Below are positions 62,415-64,000 of a stretch of 64,000 nt of DNA, in pieces. The notes beneath the pieces were generated by a model. It did no database searches, had not been told where the DNA came from, and saw only the letters and a list, made by a program, of their open reading frames with translations. This DNA comes from Flavobacterium sp. KMS (GTDB lineage Bacteria; Bacteroidota; Bacteroidia; Flavobacteriales; Flavobacteriaceae): positions 434,001 through 498,000 of the forward strand of contig NZ_JSYP01000001.1 of assembly GCF_000813005.1 (NCBI RefSeq), read 5' to 3'. The first letter of the stretch is position 1; every line of letters starts with the position of its first letter. A program made the position numbers and the translations under genes.

Positions 62415-62861
62415 TGTAGTTAATTTGTAATGCAGTTATATGATATATAACAGAAAGGTGATTAAAAGTTGCAAATATAACTTAATTTAGACTAGATAAA
62501 AATAGTAAGTCTTAAAAAATGTAATCTCCCATATTTAAAGGGCTCAATCTCCTAGTTATCTAAAAAAAACAAAACACTAACTATCAATCAATTAAAGACT
62601 TCTTTTTCCAGATTTAGTTTCTAAAATAAATTTCTCCCTTAATCATAAAGGTGTCTGAAAAAGAATACAAAGCAAATGTGTCTCAACTTTTGTATTGTTT
62701 ATAATAAAGGTTATCCGAAAAGTTAAAAATGATAAATCAGATTACCTAGTTATCGGTATTTAATTAGAATTCTAAAAGACATAAAAAATGTGAAAAATGA
62801 AAACATTTTTTCGGTTTATAATTAACAAACACTTTTGGAAAAAAGAAAATTTAAAAAGAGC
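62415..62861. other. intergenic region between divergent genes
   Basis: About 450 bp without an ORF of interest. It should contain the promoter of the TonB receptor operon (minus strand), but no exact -7 match close to 62414 was found. Confidence 0.4.
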
Positions 62862-62869
62862 TACTTTTG
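62862..62869 (+). promoter_or_regulatory. -7 element upstream of the broken PKD lipoprotein gene
   Basis: TACTTTTG matches TAnnTTTG exactly; TTTTG at 62833-62837 could be the -33 element, with a long spacer of 24. A second near match, TATACTTG, lies at 62884. Confidence 0.45.
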
Positions 62870-62914
62870 TATGACACGCTATTTATACTTGCAACTAACA
62901 GATTAAAAAAAGGT

Positions 62915-63279
62915 ATAAAAAATAAAATCTCCATTCTACTTATTACCTCTTCAATACTTCTACTTTTTCTTGTAGCAAATCTGATATCGAGAAAGGGATT
63001 GATTGTATTTCAGAATCTATATATGTTAAATTAAAACACAATTCAGACGAAACTAATCCGAAAAAAGTTAATTACGAAATTGAATATACAGGACAGTACA
63101 CTCTCGATGCTGTAACATGGACTTTGGGAGATGGTACTAGTGAAACTGTAAGTAGCAATACGATTTCACATGTCTATAGTACTTCTGGTACTTTTGAAGT
63201 AAAAGCTGATGTAACAGTTAAAAAAGGTTCAGAATCATCTTGTACTTCCTCGCATAAAAGAAGCATAACCATCGATTAA
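62915..63279 (+). pseudogene. PKD-domain lipoprotein, start codon lost and frameshifted
   Basis: One frame encodes a signal peptide-like segment KNKISILLITSSILLLF with ATA where ATG would be expected. The next frame continues SCSKSDIEKGIDCISESIYV and a PKD domain: YEIEYTGQYTLDAVTWTLGD, GTSETVSSNTISHVYSTSGT and FEVKADVTV, to a stop at 63279. One extra T in the run at about 62963 would join signal, lipobox and domain exactly. As written the gene cannot make the full protein. A sequencing error or reversible slippage are the alternatives to true decay. Confidence 0.6.
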
Positions 63280-63362
63280 ATAAGCATTATATAAATACAT
63301 AAAAATTAAAAGAATCCTTTATTATTCTATTAATTTTTATGTATTTATATAATTATAAACCT

Positions 63363-63839
63363 TTAACCAATAACACAACGCATTGTTGTAGTTAGATTTT
63401 TAAAGCCCGCTTTTTCATATGCTTTAACTGCCGATTCATTTTCGTAATATACTTCGAGTCTTACCTCTGTTATTCCTTTAGATAAAACCCATTTTTTAAG
63501 GTCGTTAAGTATTAGATTACTAACACCTTTTCCTCTAAATTCCGGGCTCACAAACATGAAACCTATATACCCGAATAATTCATGTTTCTGAAAATCTTTT
63601 GCCGATCTTATTTGCGCATATCCGCATCCAATAATTTGATTATCGCTTTCGACAACCAGAACTTCTGTCACCTCATCTAGTATAAGTTCCTGTATATCAT
63701 AATAGAATATTTCGCCCTCTTTTAATGTTGGGTCAAACGGGCGTTCTGCATTAACAAGATGTTGCAAAAATTCTGAAAGTTTAGGCAAATCAGTATTTGT
63801 GGCTCGCCTTGTAGCTATGTTTTTATTATTTATATTCAT
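63363..63839 (-). CDS. GNAT family N-acetyltransferase
   Basis: A 158-residue protein with a full GNAT fold: TRRATNTDLPKLSEFLQHLV (strand 1 and helix 1), VLVVESDNQIIGCGYAQIRS, GYIGFMFVSPEFRGKGVSNL (about 98-117, with the acetyl-CoA-binding Arg-Gly-Lys-Gly) and LEVYYENESAVKAYEKAGFK. The substrate is unknown. An exact -7 element (TATATTTG on the minus strand, 63851-63844) ends only 4 bp before the ATG, so the mRNA may be nearly leaderless. Confidence 0.92.
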   Translation of the reverse strand: MNINNKNIATRRATNTDLPKLSEFLQHLVNAERPFDPTLKEGEIFYYDIQELILDEVTEVLVVESDNQIIGCGYAQIRSAKDFQKHELFGYIGFMFVSPEFRGKGVSNLILNDLKKWVLSKGITEVRLEVYYENESAVKAYEKAGFKNLTTTMRCVIG

Positions 63840-63843
63840 ATTT

Positions 63844-63851
63844 CAAATATA
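63844..63851 (-). promoter_or_regulatory. -7 element immediately upstream of the GNAT gene
   Basis: The minus strand reads TATATTTG, an exact TAnnTTTG match, 4 bp before the start codon. Transcription would begin at or very near the ATG if it is used. Confidence 0.35.
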
Positions 63852-64000
63852 TGCAAAATACTTTTTTGAATGAATTAAAAAACACGCAACCTGAATAGAA
63901 TATCATTAAGTTAAGAAGAACATCTTTACACTGATATAAATTAAATTTAACCCATTGTGTGCAATTCGTAAAAAAATTATTTAACACATAGAAACATAGA

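Overview
The window looks like a chromosomal segment of a Flavobacterium-like member of the Bacteroidota. It is AT-rich. Several genes and both tRNAs are preceded by the Bacteroidota -7 element TAnnTTTG, ribosome-binding sites are weak or absent, and many gene families are typical of the phylum (TamL/TamB pair, GSCFA protein, CarboxypepD-type TonB receptors, DUF4280 PAAR-like protein, DUF2490, DUF4876/DUF6850).

Layout. 1-10.6 kb: end of a DUF4230 gene, an LLM-class flavin oxidoreductase, the outer-membrane assembly pair tamB-tamL, and a GSCFA protein. 10.6-17 kb: four paralogous YD-like lipoproteins, interrupted by a GxxExxY protein and an ABC exporter. 17.2-23.4 kb: alaS, then a compact run of M23 peptidase, MerR regulator, lemA and two TPM-domain genes. 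23.5-28 kb: an Rrf2 regulator, a short ORF ending in Cys-Met-Cys-Met-Cys, a TonB receptor, a composite intergenic repeat and a DUF2490 protein. 28-34.3 kb: an outer-membrane receptor-like barrel, the GTPases der and era, and a DinB protein.

34.35-47.6 kb is an accessory island starting at an intact initiator tRNA gene. Three degraded copies of the 3' end of that tRNA (34475, 41614, 47543) suggest repeated integration at this site. The first half is a probable orphan type VI secretion (T6SSiii) cargo module: a putative adaptor, a DUF4280 PAAR-like tip, a 988-residue putative effector, two paralogous lipoproteins (candidate immunity proteins) and a truncated third copy. The second half is the most remarkable part of the window. 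Six same-strand single-gene units are separated by ~130-160 bp imperfect palindromes, and each intact unit begins with a GTT-type heptamer complementary to an AAC-type heptamer after its own stop codon. This is the organisation of integron gene cassettes with attC sites. A truncated tyrosine recombinase and a small palindrome lie just upstream of the first unit, where intI and attI would be expected.

47.6-55.5 kb: a coiled-coil membrane protein, tRNA-Glu, a left-handed beta-helix acetyltransferase, remnants of a degraded gene, an exported actin-fold (Ppx/GppA-like) protein, a Crp/Fnr regulator with an NTF2-like lipoprotein, and several small or unknown genes. 55.6-62.4 kb is a four-gene operon: TonB receptor, DUF4876 lipoprotein, DUF6850-like barrel and di-haem cytochrome c peroxidase. 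The window ends with a broken PKD-domain lipoprotein and a GNAT acetyltransferase.

All calls come from reading the sequence. Family names rest on recognised motifs, not on database searches.
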